A model generated the notes under the pieces. The model was not told where the DNA came from. It did no database searches and saw only the letters and a program-made list of their open reading frames with translations. The translations under genes and the position numbers were made by a program. Of a DNA stretch of 33,395 bases, positions 1 to 9,639 are shown one piece after another. The DNA is from a virus. Position 1 is the first letter of the stretch. Each line of letters opens with the position of its first letter. The DNA lies in the IMG/VR virus record IMGVR_UViG_3300026488_000040, positions 1-33,395 of that record. One strand, given 5' to 3'.

Positions 1-1341
1 CACCCTGTTGGTTCTAATACAGGTAGCAACACAAACGGTTACAAAACAATTAATTTAAATGTTACAAACGTTCCATCAGTATTTAATCAACAAATACCAG
101 ATATAGAAACATATAATAACTCTGCATATGTAACAAAAAATGGAGAACCAATTACTCTTGTAGACAACAGTGGAAAAGTAATAGAAGGCAATCTTAAAAA
201 AGTATTAAAAGACATGCCAGAATCAACACAGCAAACATTCTTAATTCACCTATACAAAAATTTATCAGATAATCTAAATTTTGATACAGGTGGAATAGCA
301 AACGTTCTTCCAAAAACACAAAATACAATCAACAGTCTTGCAAAACATATTAAAGATGATAAAGCAAGAAAAACTTTTATTGCTACTGCATACATTGACC
401 TTGCAGATAAAATAGGAAACTATCCGGGAATAAGCGACATTGATAAATATAAATTCGGATTAAAGATAGCTAATCAATTTAACAATCCGAAAGTATTAGA
501 TGAAGTTTCAAGCAGATTAGGACTTCCTGTAAAATCAACATATATTCTTTCAAACTATACAAATGAAAACATTGAACATATATATAGAATGCTTAATGAT
601 CAAGGATGGGTTTCAAAAGCATTTGAAGATGGATTCCACTGGATTGGATGGAATTCTTATGATGTAGATGGAACTCCAGTAACTTATTCATCAATGAGAA
701 CAGCTTTATATCAAACAATTAAAGAATTATCCAAAGAAAAATATAAAAAAATCTCCAAAGATGGTCATGAAGAAGTATATGGAAATGGATATAGAGATTA
801 TAATATAGCTTTAGCATTAGAAAGAGCAAAGGCATTTAGTGATAACAATTTTTATGATTCATTAAAAAGAAAATGGCAAATTGCATGGTATGATATTCCT
901 GATTCGTTAGCCAAAATAATTGTAAATAAAATAGATTTACCAGAATATAAACCTAAAGTACATTTAACAGAGTACCAACGAGGAGCATATTTAACAAAGT
1001 ACCAACGAGCACCTAATCCAATTGAAGAAAGGATGACTCTTGGTGATCTTGGAAAAATAAAATCATACAAAGAAAATATAAACACAGATCCAACGATGAA
1101 GAAAATAAAACAAATACTTTCAACCGAAGATATTGAATTAAATAAAGATTATGAACTACCTGTATTAGTTTACGGAAAACCTGTAACAATAAAAGTAAAA
1201 GGAGAAGATATTATCGATGTTTTTGTTACAGACGTTTTTCTTCCAAAACTTAAAGATGTAATTAAAGATTCTAAGTTGGAATCAGCAGAAATATTTAATA
1301 AAAAATATCTAAATGGAATAAACAAATGGACTAACGAATAA
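1..1341 (+). CDS. Partial virion-region protein, 5' end outside window
   Basis: The reading frame is open from the first base to the TAA at 1339-1341, so the true start lies upstream of the window; the first ATG at 214 is internal. At least 446 residues are visible. The protein is hydrophilic and rich in Lys, Asn and Ile, and I recognise no domain. A 9-codon tandem repeat (LTxYQR units) lies near codons 321-338. The gene ends 11 bp before the giant protein gene and probably shares its transcript, which suggests a virion or internal-core protein, but that is inferred from position only. It has just two copies of the dispersed GGTTCT word, both in the first 150 bases. Confidence 0.75.
   Translation, partial: HPVGSNTGSNTNGYKTINLNVTNVPSVFNQQIPDIETYNNSAYVTKNGEPITLVDNSGKVIEGNLKKVLKDMPESTQQTFLIHLYKNLSDNLNFDTGGIANVLPKTQNTINSLAKHIKDDKARKTFIATAYIDLADKIGNYPGISDIDKYKFGLKIANQFNNPKVLDEVSSRLGLPVKSTYILSNYTNENIEHIYRMLNDQGWVSKAFEDGFHWIGWNSYDVDGTPVTYSSMRTALYQTIKELSKEKYKKISKDGHEEVYGNGYRDYNIALALERAKAFSDNNFYDSLKRKWQIAWYDIPDSLAKIIVNKIDLPEYKPKVHLTEYQRGAYLTKYQRAPNPIEERMTLGDLGKIKSYKENINTDPTMKKIKQILSTEDIELNKDYELPVLVYGKPVTIKVKGEDIIDVFVTDVFLPKLKDVIKDSKLESAEIFNKKYLNGINKWTNE
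961..1014 (+). repeat. 27-bp tandem duplication inside coding sequence
   Basis: Two in-frame 27-bp units (961-987 and 988-1014) encode HLTEYQRGA and YLTKYQRAP. Each contains GTACCAACGA, which differs by one base from the genome-wide AGAACCAAC word followed by GA. The reading frame is preserved. Confidence 0.7.
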
Positions 1342-1352
1342 AAGGATAGCTA

Positions 1353-4300
1353 ATGGATATAAATGAAATGATAGGTTTATTTAATTCCCTTAAACAGGAA
1401 GGAACAAATTTAGAACACACTTATGGAGAACAAGTAGCAGAACAGGTTGAAAAACACAATGCAAACATCGAAGGTTATGGTTCCATTACCCATGAAATAA
1501 AACAAGGTGTTGACGAAGCTATTACGCTTCCTGCATTATCTTTACATTATGCTATTACTGGAGATGATACTGCCCTCAAAAGAGCGTTAGAACAATCATC
1601 GTTTAATCCTGTAACAAGAAAATTAGAAGATAATGGAATTACTGGAGCTATAAATGTAGCTAGTACATTATATTTCCCATTAAAAGGTGCTTCTCTTGCA
1701 AAACTTGTAGCAAGTAAGGCTTTTGAAAAATTCGGAGATAGAGCTTTAAAAAATTTTGCAACAAAAAAAGTTGTAACAAATCTGTTTGAAAGAAAATCCC
1801 TTAAAGAAACATTGGTTACTTCTGCATCTTCTCAAGCAGGTGCGGCTCTTCCAATTACTTTAAACCAAACTGGATTAGAATCAACAATGGATAAAAAAGG
1901 AAATATTCATATTCCTACAAGAAAAGAAATGGCTGAGATATTTGGCTGGAATTTAGCTTTTGGTGCACTAATAGATGGATTAATCACAACCGGAATAAAT
2001 ATTAAAAATAATGTTAAAATAAAAAATGTTTTAAAAGATATTTCCAAAGAGGGTGATTATGCAAAAATATCTATTCCTCAAGAGTATAACATTAAAGCTC
2101 CTGTTTTATTATTCAGATATATAAAAGAAAAAAATGGATACATAGCTGAAAAGTCAGATAATGGTTTTATATTAAAAGATGCCAATGGAAAAGTAGTTTC
2201 CAATGAACCATTGACAAGAGAATCATTAAAAGATATATCTGCTAAATATCCTCTGTTGATTCTTGAAAAACAAGGTGATAAATTAAAATTCAGACTTACT
2301 GGAAACTCACAGAACCAATTACTATTTGGCAAATCAACAAACAAATTAGGAGATATTAAAGGATACTTTGACGATGATAATATATACATAAATATAAAAG
2401 ATTCTAACATTAAAAACAAAAGAATATTTATCAAGAAACTTGGTTCTGAAAGACTAGTTAAACCGACAACACTTAAAGATGAAGATTTTGAAAAAACAGA
2501 GCCAACACCAGAAAATGCCAAAAAAAGTGAAGACCTTGACTGGATTATCGATGATGCACAAAAAGAATATATAGATGCTATTCAAAACAACGAAAACTTT
2601 AAAAACATTGTTGATACTAAAATATCTGAAACAGAACCAACAGTTGTGTATGGCAATCTCCCTAATAACGTAAAAAAACTATTCAGAGAGAAATATAATA
2701 TTAACTCAAAAGGTGAATTTGAAAACACTATCGAAGCAATAAAAGACCATAATGAGTTTAAAGATTATACTTATGATGATTTATTAGACGATATGATAAA
2801 CAGTGACTTTTCACCTAAAAAGCAGTCAGAACCAACAGAAAACTATGAAGCTGAATCTACATACGGTACTGGTTCTTCTCACATAAAAGAAGATATTGAC
2901 GTAATTAAGGATGAAGCTAAAAATAATATTTTCTCAAGACTTGACAGAACCAACACCTCAAGATCAGGAAGACCACCAACATCTGAAGAATTTATTAATA
3001 GGGCTATCGACAACAAATTAAACGAAGAACTGTCTTCATTTAGAACACTATATGAAACTGACCCTGATAAATTTAAAGAAGATACAGGTTTTGATTCTTA
3101 CGATGAATTGGTTTCTCATATACAAGAGAAATTAAGAACCAACCCAGAAGAATTTATGAACATTCATCTTGAGGAATCAAAAAAAGGTTCTAAAACAAAA
3201 GAGTTTGAGTATAACTACAAAGGTAACAGGTTTAATTTAGACATATCATTAAAACCTGAACTATTCTCTGACATTAAAAAACAATATGCTTCAAAACAAA
3301 ACACAAAAGAGTTTAAAGCTAAACAAACATCTAAAAGATTTGATTTAAGAAAAGAATTAATTGGTTCTGAAAAAGACGAATTAATCATAGAAAACGGAAG
3401 AGATACGGAAACATATTCTCATAGAGAATCTGATGAAGTGTTCACAACAATTAATGATATGTTATATGGAAGTTTGTATAAAGAAAAAATAAAAACAGGA
3501 ATCAAAGAACTTGATGAACTGTTTAATACTAATGTGATCAATAAAATATTCAACTCAAAACCAAATTACAAAAAATATAAAAGAAAAAACATAAATGAAA
3601 AAATTGAAGAAATAGATTTCCTTAAAGAAAGAGTAGATAAACTGCTGGAAAAATATAATATGGATAATATCAGAAAAATTTTTGATAAGCACGAAAAAAA
3701 ATGGTTAAGTATCCCAAGAGCAACAAGAATGGAGATGGGGCATATTCTCATAAAAAGAAGAGAGAATCTTTTACTTATTAGACATCTTTTAGACAGAATA
3801 ACACAAAAAGAATTAAATAATATAAGAAAAAGTCTAAAAACTAAAACATTACAAGAAGCAAAAGATGGATATGAGAAACATCTTGTAGAAAATTACTTAA
3901 AAAAATATAAAAACAACTTAACAGAAAAACATAAAAACTTTGATATTGAGAAAATCTATAAAGAAAAAAATACAAAGAATGGAAAAGAACGATATCAGTT
4001 ATTTAAAAACCTTCTAAAAGAGAGATTGGATTCTATTGATTATAGAATTAAAGAACTTGAAAAATATACAGATAAAAACAAATCAAAAGAAGAGCTCGTT
4101 GGTTCTGATTTTGAAGAGGATATAAAAACAGCAAAATCAAACAAAGAAAAATTAGAAGAACTCAATGCTGAAAAAGAATTATTAGATGATATTCTATACG
4201 GCTCAGAACCAACCGTTGAGAAACAAACATTAAAAGAACTGATAAAAGAATATCCTGAACTTTTCTTTATTAGAAGATTAAAAAAAGACTTTAACAAAGT

Positions 4301-7300
4301 AAAAGAATTGCTTAATACTGATAAACAAAGATATAATGAAGAAGTAAAAAGACGAATTAAGGTTCTTAAAGACGAGTATAATAAACTAACTAAAGAAAGA
4401 GAACAGTTAATAAATCATTTAGAAGGCACTGAAGAAATAAAAAATAAACAAGATTTTAGATTTACTCTTGATGAAAAAGGATTAAATAAAATTAATGAAG
4501 AAATAGAAAGGATATCTTCTGAATTATATAAGTTGGAAAAAACTATCAAGTTTGAAGAACCAACAGAAGAACTCAAGCAAATAAAAAAAGACTTTGACAT
4601 AAAAAACATCAATGATTTAGAAGAAAGAATCACTACTAAAATCTCCGTTGGTTCTGACACGAAATTAACAAAAGAAACAAATTTTGGAACCAACCCACAC
4701 AGATTTGTAGATTTTAAAGTAAGAGAGATAAGCGAGAATGGTAAAGCAACAGAAAGTGAAATAATTATCTCAACAAAATTCTTTGATGAGAACGGAAATA
4801 TAAAAGAACCAACAAAATACGTAGAGACAATAACTCACGAACTATTGCACATAGTTACAAAAGATATGAAACATTATCCTGATATCTACAAACTTGAAAG
4901 AATAGATTTAATCTCAAAAGAATTAAAACCTATCGTTGGTTCTTTAATGAAAAATGCAAAGACAAAAAAATACGTTGAGGAACTATATAGTATGCTTAAC
5001 TCCGAAAGATTTAAAACGCTTGATAATGAGGAAAAAATATCTTACATATTTGAAAAACTATTCGGTAATGAAATAATCAAAAACAACAAAGCTATAAGAG
5101 AAAACCTAAATATAAAATCAAATCCTATTGATTTGCTATCAAAACTAAAAACAAAACTAAAAGAAACAATAAAAGAAAAACAAGACCTATATGACTTGCT
5201 TGATGAATCATCAAAGAAAATAGCAGATAATGAAGCAGAACCATACAAAGAAGCTCTATTCTTAATAGACAACCTTCAAAGAAATCTTGAGAAAGTTATA
5301 AACATAAACGGACATATTAAACTTGCTTATCAAGGCATTAAAAACAAAAAATTTGAAGCATACTTAAAGACTGACTTGCTTTTAGATAGAGCTATGTCAA
5401 ATGAATTATTTCAAAATATCTCAAATATGCTTGATGAATTAACGTTGCTCGAATCATTTAAGATAGACAGGCAAAAAGAAGTTGTTGAACAGATAGCTTC
5501 AATAACAAAGGGATATGAGTCAGAACTAACTAAAAAAACTCAATCAATTCAAGATAAAATCAAATCTGAGATTTTAAAAGAGTCAGACAATTCAATAGAA
5601 AAAGCAAAAGAGCTTGATTATCATCTTGGAAGAGCATTTGTAAACGGATTGCACAAACTTACAAAATATCTTAATGAGGCAGACTCTCTAAAAGATTTTC
5701 TTAAAAAGATAGAACCAACAGAGGGCATAGCAAGGAAAGTAGCTTCAGACATATACAATGAATTCAAAAAATCAGATATATATCTATCTGATGAAGCTCT
5801 ATTAAAAATAAGAGATATTATTAATAAAGGGATAAGAGATATTGTAGATTTTAAAAATATAAAAGCTAAAAAGAATATTGCTAACTCTGAAGTAATAATG
5901 AATAAAATCAAATCAATCGTCTACAAGGACGTTGGTTCTGAAGAAAACATTATAAAAGCCAGAGAACTTTTTGCTTCAGGATACAAAGATGTCTTAAATG
6001 AAATAATAGATGTTGAGATAGCTAAAAGAAAATTTACTAATTACATTAAAAACAACACAAGTTCATTTAATAAAACAATAGAGAATTTACTCATTAAAAA
6101 GCCAGAGACGGTTAAAAAGTTTGCTGAATACTGGAACACTCAAGAAAAGATTTCTAAAGACTACGGGCTTTATAATCAACAATTTAATGCTAATCCTGAG
6201 ATGTCTTTTATGAGATATGACAGAAAAATATGGATAATGACTAAAAAACCAAAAGGAAAACAATATACTATCCTTAGAACTATTGCAAACAAAGACTTAA
6301 AAGGGAAAACATCATATATGTATATTGTTGCAGTTGACGACCCAAGAGCAGTAATTGGTTCTCAAGAAAGCATAGTTGCAGAATTCAGTCCTAAAGGAAA
6401 CGTAACTGGAATATATGAAGCACCTGTACTTGGTTCTTTTAAAAGAGAAACAGTATATATTAACGGCAAAAAGACATATAGATACTACATTGGGAAAGGA
6501 AAATATAAGACATACATCAATTTAACAAAGAATATGAGGGTAAAACCTGTTCAAGGCAAAAAGGGCATATATAAAATCCAATATATGCTTGACCCTGAAG
6601 AATTAGCAAGGTTTAAATTATTCGGTAACCACAATAATATGATTGATTTATCTTTCAGCAGACAATTCACAAGAAATGCTTATTTAAGAGAATATTCAAG
6701 AATTGCTAAAAAAGCAAGGTCACAAGAACTACAAATTCTTTTAAAAGAAAAAGTCTTTTTAACCAAAGAGGATTATGAAAAATTAGAACCAACAGAGCAG
6801 GAAAAATATGTAGAGATAAAACTTAAAGACTATGGAAGATATTATGTTCAAAGAAGATTTGAACATCAGTTTAAAGGAACAAGAGGGATTAATTTAGCTT
6901 CTCTTAAATTAAGAGATAAACAATTATCATACTTTATTAATGCAAATGTTATAAGACCTCTTGTAGGTGCTTTAAAAGCCTTAAGAGGAGTAGTTCTGAC
7001 ATATAACCTTGCTTCATACATAAACAGTGCTGTAAGCTCTTATTTGCTGTATGTTACAAATGCCAATGAACCAAGAAAAATATATGAACACATTGACAAT
7101 ATTAGAAAAGATATTGAAGAATACAAAAACCTTCTTGACAAATATTCAGACTATTACTTAAAAGGAGAGTTTGAAAAAGCCAAACAAATAAAGAAACAGC
7201 TTGAAAATAATAAAATCCATTATGCTATAGAAAACGGTATTTATTCCACAATAAGAGAAGACACTTATCTTGTTAAGTCTTATCAGGAAAATGAGTTTAC

Positions 7301-7886
7301 AAAAACAATAAGACCTCTTATGAAAGATGAAAAAGCATATCAGTTTATTAAAAACTGGTGGGCATTACCTGATTCAAAAGTAGGAAACAAACTTGGTTCA
7401 ATATTTGACAAAACAGAACTTTATCCAAAATTAGCATTATTCTATGATGGACTTGAGAATGGTTTAAGTAAAGAATTGGCTCTACAAAAAACTATTATGT
7501 GTTTCCCTAACTACGGAACCAACCTGCCTCAAATCATTGGATACTTCGATTTTATCAGTCCTTATACCAAATGGGTAATGAACTATCCTAAAATTATTTA
7601 TTCGGCCATGAACCAACACAGGAAGAGATTTATGATGGTTAATGCTCTATTCTATGCCTCTATTTATGGTTCTTATGCTTTAAACGGACAGAATAAAACA
7701 GACGAATGGTATAAGGATAAAAATTTTGCGAAGTTAGGTAAAGATACGTATTACTATATGAACTCATTAAATCCTTATTCATTACCTTATCAGTATGGAA
7801 TGAGCGATGAATTCAGTTTATACGGACACTCTTTATGGAGATTATTGTTTCCTGTGGACGTTAATCCTTTAACGTTTAAACACTAA
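1353..7886 (+). CDS. Giant probable internal virion / DNA-ejection protein with HELLH motif
   Basis: This 2177-residue protein is the largest product in the window and starts at ATG 1353 after the ribosome site AAAGGAT. The N-terminal 220 residues hold small-residue and hydrophobic stretches of the kind seen in phage internal virion proteins. Residues about 400-1100 are highly charged, with long likely coiled coils. A zinc-peptidase-like HELLH (H1162, E1163, H1166) lies in the middle. The last about 300 residues (aromatic-rich, with IIGYFDFISPYTKWVMNYPK) recall the C-terminal region of large polyvalent phage proteins. Giant proteins of this kind in podoviruses are ejected with the DNA. It is the last gene before a terminator. 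Virion location and peptidase activity are inferred; no downstream third zinc ligand was identified with confidence. Confidence 0.8.
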   Translation: MDINEMIGLFNSLKQEGTNLEHTYGEQVAEQVEKHNANIEGYGSITHEIKQGVDEAITLPALSLHYAITGDDTALKRALEQSSFNPVTRKLEDNGITGAINVASTLYFPLKGASLAKLVASKAFEKFGDRALKNFATKKVVTNLFERKSLKETLVTSASSQAGAALPITLNQTGLESTMDKKGNIHIPTRKEMAEIFGWNLAFGALIDGLITTGINIKNNVKIKNVLKDISKEGDYAKISIPQEYNIKAPVLLFRYIKEKNGYIAEKSDNGFILKDANGKVVSNEPLTRESLKDISAKYPLLILEKQGDKLKFRLTGNSQNQLLFGKSTNKLGDIKGYFDDDNIYINIKDSNIKNKRIFIKKLGSERLVKPTTLKDEDFEKTEPTPENAKKSEDLDWIIDDAQKEYIDAIQNNENFKNIVDTKISETEPTVVYGNLPNNVKKLFREKYNINSKGEFENTIEAIKDHNEFKDYTYDDLLDDMINSDFSPKKQSEPTENYEAESTYGTGSSHIKEDIDVIKDEAKNNIFSRLDRTNTSRSGRPPTSEEFINRAIDNKLNEELSSFRTLYETDPDKFKEDTGFDSYDELVSHIQEKLRTNPEEFMNIHLEESKKGSKTKEFEYNYKGNRFNLDISLKPELFSDIKKQYASKQNTKEFKAKQTSKRFDLRKELIGSEKDELIIENGRDTETYSHRESDEVFTTINDMLYGSLYKEKIKTGIKELDELFNTNVINKIFNSKPNYKKYKRKNINEKIEEIDFLKERVDKLLEKYNMDNIRKIFDKHEKKWLSIPRATRMEMGHILIKRRENLLLIRHLLDRITQKELNNIRKSLKTKTLQEAKDGYEKHLVENYLKKYKNNLTEKHKNFDIEKIYKEKNTKNGKERYQLFKNLLKERLDSIDYRIKELEKYTDKNKSKEELVGSDFEEDIKTAKSNKEKLEELNAEKELLDDILYGSEPTVEKQTLKELIKEYPELFFIRRLKKDFNKVKELLNTDKQRYNEEVKRRIKVLKDEYNKLTKEREQLINHLEGTEEIKNKQDFRFTLDEKGLNKINEEIERISSELYKLEKTIKFEEPTEELKQIKKDFDIKNINDLEERITTKISVGSDTKLTKETNFGTNPHRFVDFKVREISENGKATESEIIISTKFFDENGNIKEPTKYVETITHELLHIVTKDMKHYPDIYKLERIDLISKELKPIVGSLMKNAKTKKYVEELYSMLNSERFKTLDNEEKISYIFEKLFGNEIIKNNKAIRENLNIKSNPIDLLSKLKTKLKETIKEKQDLYDLLDESSKKIADNEAEPYKEALFLIDNLQRNLEKVININGHIKLAYQGIKNKKFEAYLKTDLLLDRAMSNELFQNISNMLDELTLLESFKIDRQKEVVEQIASITKGYESELTKKTQSIQDKIKSEILKESDNSIEKAKELDYHLGRAFVNGLHKLTKYLNEADSLKDFLKKIEPTEGIARKVASDIYNEFKKSDIYLSDEALLKIRDIINKGIRDIVDFKNIKAKKNIANSEVIMNKIKSIVYKDVGSEENIIKARELFASGYKDVLNEIIDVEIAKRKFTNYIKNNTSSFNKTIENLLIKKPETVKKFAEYWNTQEKISKDYGLYNQQFNANPEMSFMRYDRKIWIMTKKPKGKQYTILRTIANKDLKGKTSYMYIVAVDDPRAVIGSQESIVAEFSPKGNVTGIYEAPVLGSFKRETVYINGKKTYRYYIGKGKYKTYINLTKNMRVKPVQGKKGIYKIQYMLDPEELARFKLFGNHNNMIDLSFSRQFTRNAYLREYSRIAKKARSQELQILLKEKVFLTKEDYEKLEPTEQEKYVEIKLKDYGRYYVQRRFEHQFKGTRGINLASLKLRDKQLSYFINANVIRPLVGALKALRGVVLTYNLASYINSAVSSYLLYVTNANEPRKIYEHIDNIRKDIEEYKNLLDKYSDYYLKGEFEKAKQIKKQLENNKIHYAIENGIYSTIREDTYLVKSYQENEFTKTIRPLMKDEKAYQFIKNWWALPDSKVGNKLGSIFDKTELYPKLALFYDGLENGLSKELALQKTIMCFPNYGTNLPQIIGYFDFISPYTKWVMNYPKIIYSAMNQHRKRFMMVNALFYASIYGSYALNGQNKTDEWYKDKNFAKLGKDTYYYMNSLNPYSLPYQYGMSDEFSLYGHSLWRLLFPVDVNPLTFKH

Positions 7887-8005
7887 AAGAACCACCTGTC
7901 TTCTGGTTCTTTTTTATCATCTGCACATTTGGTTCTTATCCAATATTTAATAAGCTCTACAAAGAGCCAAGACAGTAATATAAAGGTTAATATTGCTTCA
8001 AACAT
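7883..8005 (-). CDS. 40-residue single-pass membrane protein
   Basis: The ATG at 8005 follows the ribosome site AAAGGATTTAAAA, which lies in the end of the upstream gene (TAAAAATG arrangement). The product begins MFEAILTFILLSWLFVELI, one convincing membrane span, followed by a short charged tail. Its TAG (7883-7885) overlaps the TAA of the converging giant protein gene, and the terminator hairpin encodes the final residues (KKEPEDRWFF). It is the last gene of the long leftward operon. Function is unknown; a small membrane effector is possible. Confidence 0.6.
   Translation of the reverse strand: MFEAILTFILLSWLFVELIKYWIRTKCADDKKEPEDRWFF
7885..7913 (+). terminator. Rho-independent terminator built from an inverted pair of the GGTTCT word
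   Basis: AAAAGAACCA (7885-7894) and TGGTTCTTTT (7904-7913) form a 10-bp stem with a 9-base loop, followed by a T run to 7915. It begins at the stop codon of the giant protein gene and ends the rightward late transcript. The stem is an inverted pair of the genome-wide word, as uptake-sequence pairs do in Neisseria. The reverse strand also forms the hairpin but has a poorer U tract; there it lies within the last codons of the converging small gene. Confidence 0.82.
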
Positions 8006-8007
8006 TT

Positions 8008-8634
8008 TTAAATCCTTTGTGAATCTTTTTCAAATCTTTTTTTAGCTTTCCAAGCTACTTTATAATCACATCCTACAAGTTCGCATATCTTATAAGGACT
8101 TGCATAAGGATATTGTTTATAATATTCAATACATTTTCTTGTTTTAGAACCATCCCTTGATTGAGCCTTACTTTTCCACATATCATATAAATCGTGGTAT
8201 TTCAATATCTTCACAAGCTCAGAAAATTTTATTCCAAGTCTTCTTCCAGTCTTGTTAAGGTTATAGTTGTTCTTCTCAATTTCTTCAATTAGTTTTCTTC
8301 TGAATTTTGATTCTTTCCAGAAACCAGGTTTTCTTCTTTTGATTTTTTTAGAACCAAACATGCATCCTATCCTTGATACAGCTTCTTTATTAAGCCCTAC
8401 TATATCTGCTATCTGTTGGTTCGTTAATCCTATTTTTCTCAATTCAAGAACCTTATTGATTCTGTATTTTCTCATAGAGAACCCAAAATGGTTCATCATT
8501 CCTCTTAATGTTTCTTCAGATTCTTTTGAACCAGTCAGTTCGTTATATTTTAGAGCCAATGCTTTGTAAGAATAAAGATTGAATTCATCAATTAAAGACA
8601 AAAGATATTCATAATTCTCTTTTGTATATTTCAT
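8008..8634 (-). CDS. Multi-helix-turn-helix DNA-binding protein
   Basis: The 208-residue basic protein starts at ATG 8634 after AAGGACTAGAA. At least one clear helix-turn-helix is seen at about residues 66-90 (RKIGLTNQQIADIVGLNKEA). Two similar helical pairs follow near residues 122-145 (NLNKTGRRLGIKFSELVKIL) and near the C-terminus (SPYKICELVGCDYKVAWKAKKR). Repeated resolvase/sigma-like HTH units with basic linkers suggest sequence-specific DNA binding, perhaps to a repeated site. It sits at the end of the leftward operon that starts with the ribbon-helix-helix gene near 9561. Whether it regulates transcription or acts in replication cannot be told from sequence. Confidence 0.75.
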   Translation of the reverse strand: MKYTKENYEYLLSLIDEFNLYSYKALALKYNELTGSKESEETLRGMMNHFGFSMRKYRINKVLELRKIGLTNQQIADIVGLNKEAVSRIGCMFGSKKIKRRKPGFWKESKFRRKLIEEIEKNNYNLNKTGRRLGIKFSELVKILKYHDLYDMWKSKAQSRDGSKTRKCIEYYKQYPYASPYKICELVGCDYKVAWKAKKRFEKDSQRI

Positions 8635-8643
8635 TTCTAGTCC

Positions 8644-8883
8644 TTATAACCCAAATTTTTGTCTTTCTTTTTTATCAAGTTCATCCTGATATCTTGTTGC
8701 ACATTGAGATTCAATCTCTAAATCACTTCTACAATTTAATGTTATAAAATCAAGACTAACATCATCTTTTTCAAATTCAACAATAGCAAATCTTGTTGGT
8801 TCTCCATTGTCTTTTTTAAGATCAAAGACTTTAATGTTAGCACCTTCAACCAATGATTTAGGTAATGGTTTTACTGTTCTCAT
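8644..8883 (-). CDS. Small conserved-looking protein of unknown function
   Basis: The 79-residue product starts at ATG 8883 after AAAGGATAAAAA. The composition (alternating hydrophobic and charged residues, FAIVEFEKDDVSLDF) suggests a small beta-rich fold followed by a charged helix. No known domain is recognised. It lies between the winged-helix and multi-HTH genes, 9 bp from the latter, and is probably cotranscribed with them. Confidence 0.65.
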   Translation of the reverse strand: MRTVKPLPKSLVEGANIKVFDLKKDNGEPTRFAIVEFEKDDVSLDFITLNCRSDLEIESQCATRYQDELDKKERQKFGL

Positions 8884-8947
8884 TTTTTATCCTTTTTTTT
8901 TGTAAAGATGGTATTGATTTTTAACGAAAAAGAGAGTAAAATTCTAT

Positions 8948-9388
8948 TTAGAACCATACTTCAGAAGCATCTACATCTTTAATATGCTTCTCTAATTTTA
9001 ATGGTTCTCTCTCTACTTCGCTAAACTCAATACGCCGTTCAATTTCTTCTGGTATCCAAATTTTATACAGTGTCGCAAATTTATTTTTTTTAAATGGATA
9101 TTTTTTATAGGTTAAGAAACCTTTTTCTTTTAAAGATTTTATTTTTCTTTTTCTTGTTATATTTGGAATTTTTAATTTTTCTTCAAAATCTTCTGGTCTT
9201 ATAAACACTTCTCTGTATCTTGGCTCTCTGTTTAAAGTTTTTCTTAATATATATCTATATATTCTTTCTTCTATTGGATCCATAATAAGTAAGTCATAAT
9301 TCATATCAAAAATTTGATCAATTAGTCCAATAGCATATCTACCATCAATTATTCTTGTGTCTTTTAATTTTGGATACTTTAATCTCAT
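8948..9388 (-). CDS. Probable winged-helix DNA-binding protein
   Basis: The 146-residue protein begins at ATG 9388, three bases after the stop of the upstream ribbon-helix-helix gene, with no strong ribosome site, so translational coupling is likely. Residues about 40-105 fit a winged helix: helix (ERIYRYILRKTL), helix-turn-helix (RPEDFEEKLKIPNITRKRKI), then KSLKEKGFLTYKKYP as recognition helix end and wing. The tail is acidic. Being second in an operon behind a palindromic repeat array, it could be a replication initiator or a transcription regulator acting there. The family is not identified beyond the fold guess. Confidence 0.65.
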   Translation of the reverse strand: MRLKYPKLKDTRIIDGRYAIGLIDQIFDMNYDLLIMDPIEERIYRYILRKTLNREPRYREVFIRPEDFEEKLKIPNITRKRKIKSLKEKGFLTYKKYPFKKNKFATLYKIWIPEEIERRIEFSEVEREPLKLEKHIKDVDASEVWF

Positions 9389-9390
9389 GG

Positions 9391-9561
9391 CTAAATCTTT
9401 TTATTGGCATACATTCTTACTATAAACTCTATAGTCTTCGTTTTTGTTATATCATTCAATGAACCAAATAGATGTTTGTTTTCTTCATATAACCTTTTTT
9501 TAGCTTTATTTAATAACTCTTCAAAATCATTTCCAAATCTAAAGGAATACCTTTTTCTCAT
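9391..9561 (-). CDS. Probable ribbon-helix-helix regulator next to palindrome array
   Basis: The 56-residue product begins with a basic strand (MRKRYSFRFG) followed by two helices, the size and layout of Arc/MetJ-type repressors. The ATG at 9561 is chosen over the in-frame ATG at 9594. It has AAAAGGGATTG in front of it, and the upstream ATG overlaps the -10 box of the promoter at 9593-9622, so it would not be in the transcript. It is the first gene of the operon running to 7883. The seven-palindrome array begins about 80 bp upstream of its start and is the obvious candidate binding site. Confidence 0.68.
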   Translation of the reverse strand: MRKRYSFRFGNDFEELLNKAKKRLYEENKHLFGSLNDITKTKTIEFIVRMYANKKI

Positions 9562-9592
9562 ATCAATCCCTTTTATTTTTTTTTGTTTCAAC

Positions 9593-9622
9593 ATTATACA
9601 TAAAAAATTATCACGCTGTCAA
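9593..9622 (-). promoter_or_regulatory. Consensus sigma70 promoter for the leftward RHH operon
   Basis: On the minus strand TTGACA (9622-9617) and TATAAT (9598-9593) match consensus exactly with an 18-bp spacer. Transcription should begin near 9586, just ahead of the ribosome site of the gene starting at 9561. The nearest palindrome of the upstream array lies 18 bp beyond the -35 box. Confidence 0.8.
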
Positions 9623-9639
9623 GACAAAAACGTCTCGAT

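Noticed and set aside
2078-2521. 147-codon minus-strand frame inside the giant gene
   Set aside because: Antisense to a single long coding frame, with Ser/Phe/Leu-rich composition typical of complement reading.
9562-9594. Upstream ATG (9594) as start of the RHH gene
   Set aside because: It overlaps the -10 box of the consensus promoter and has no ribosome site; the ATG at 9561 does.
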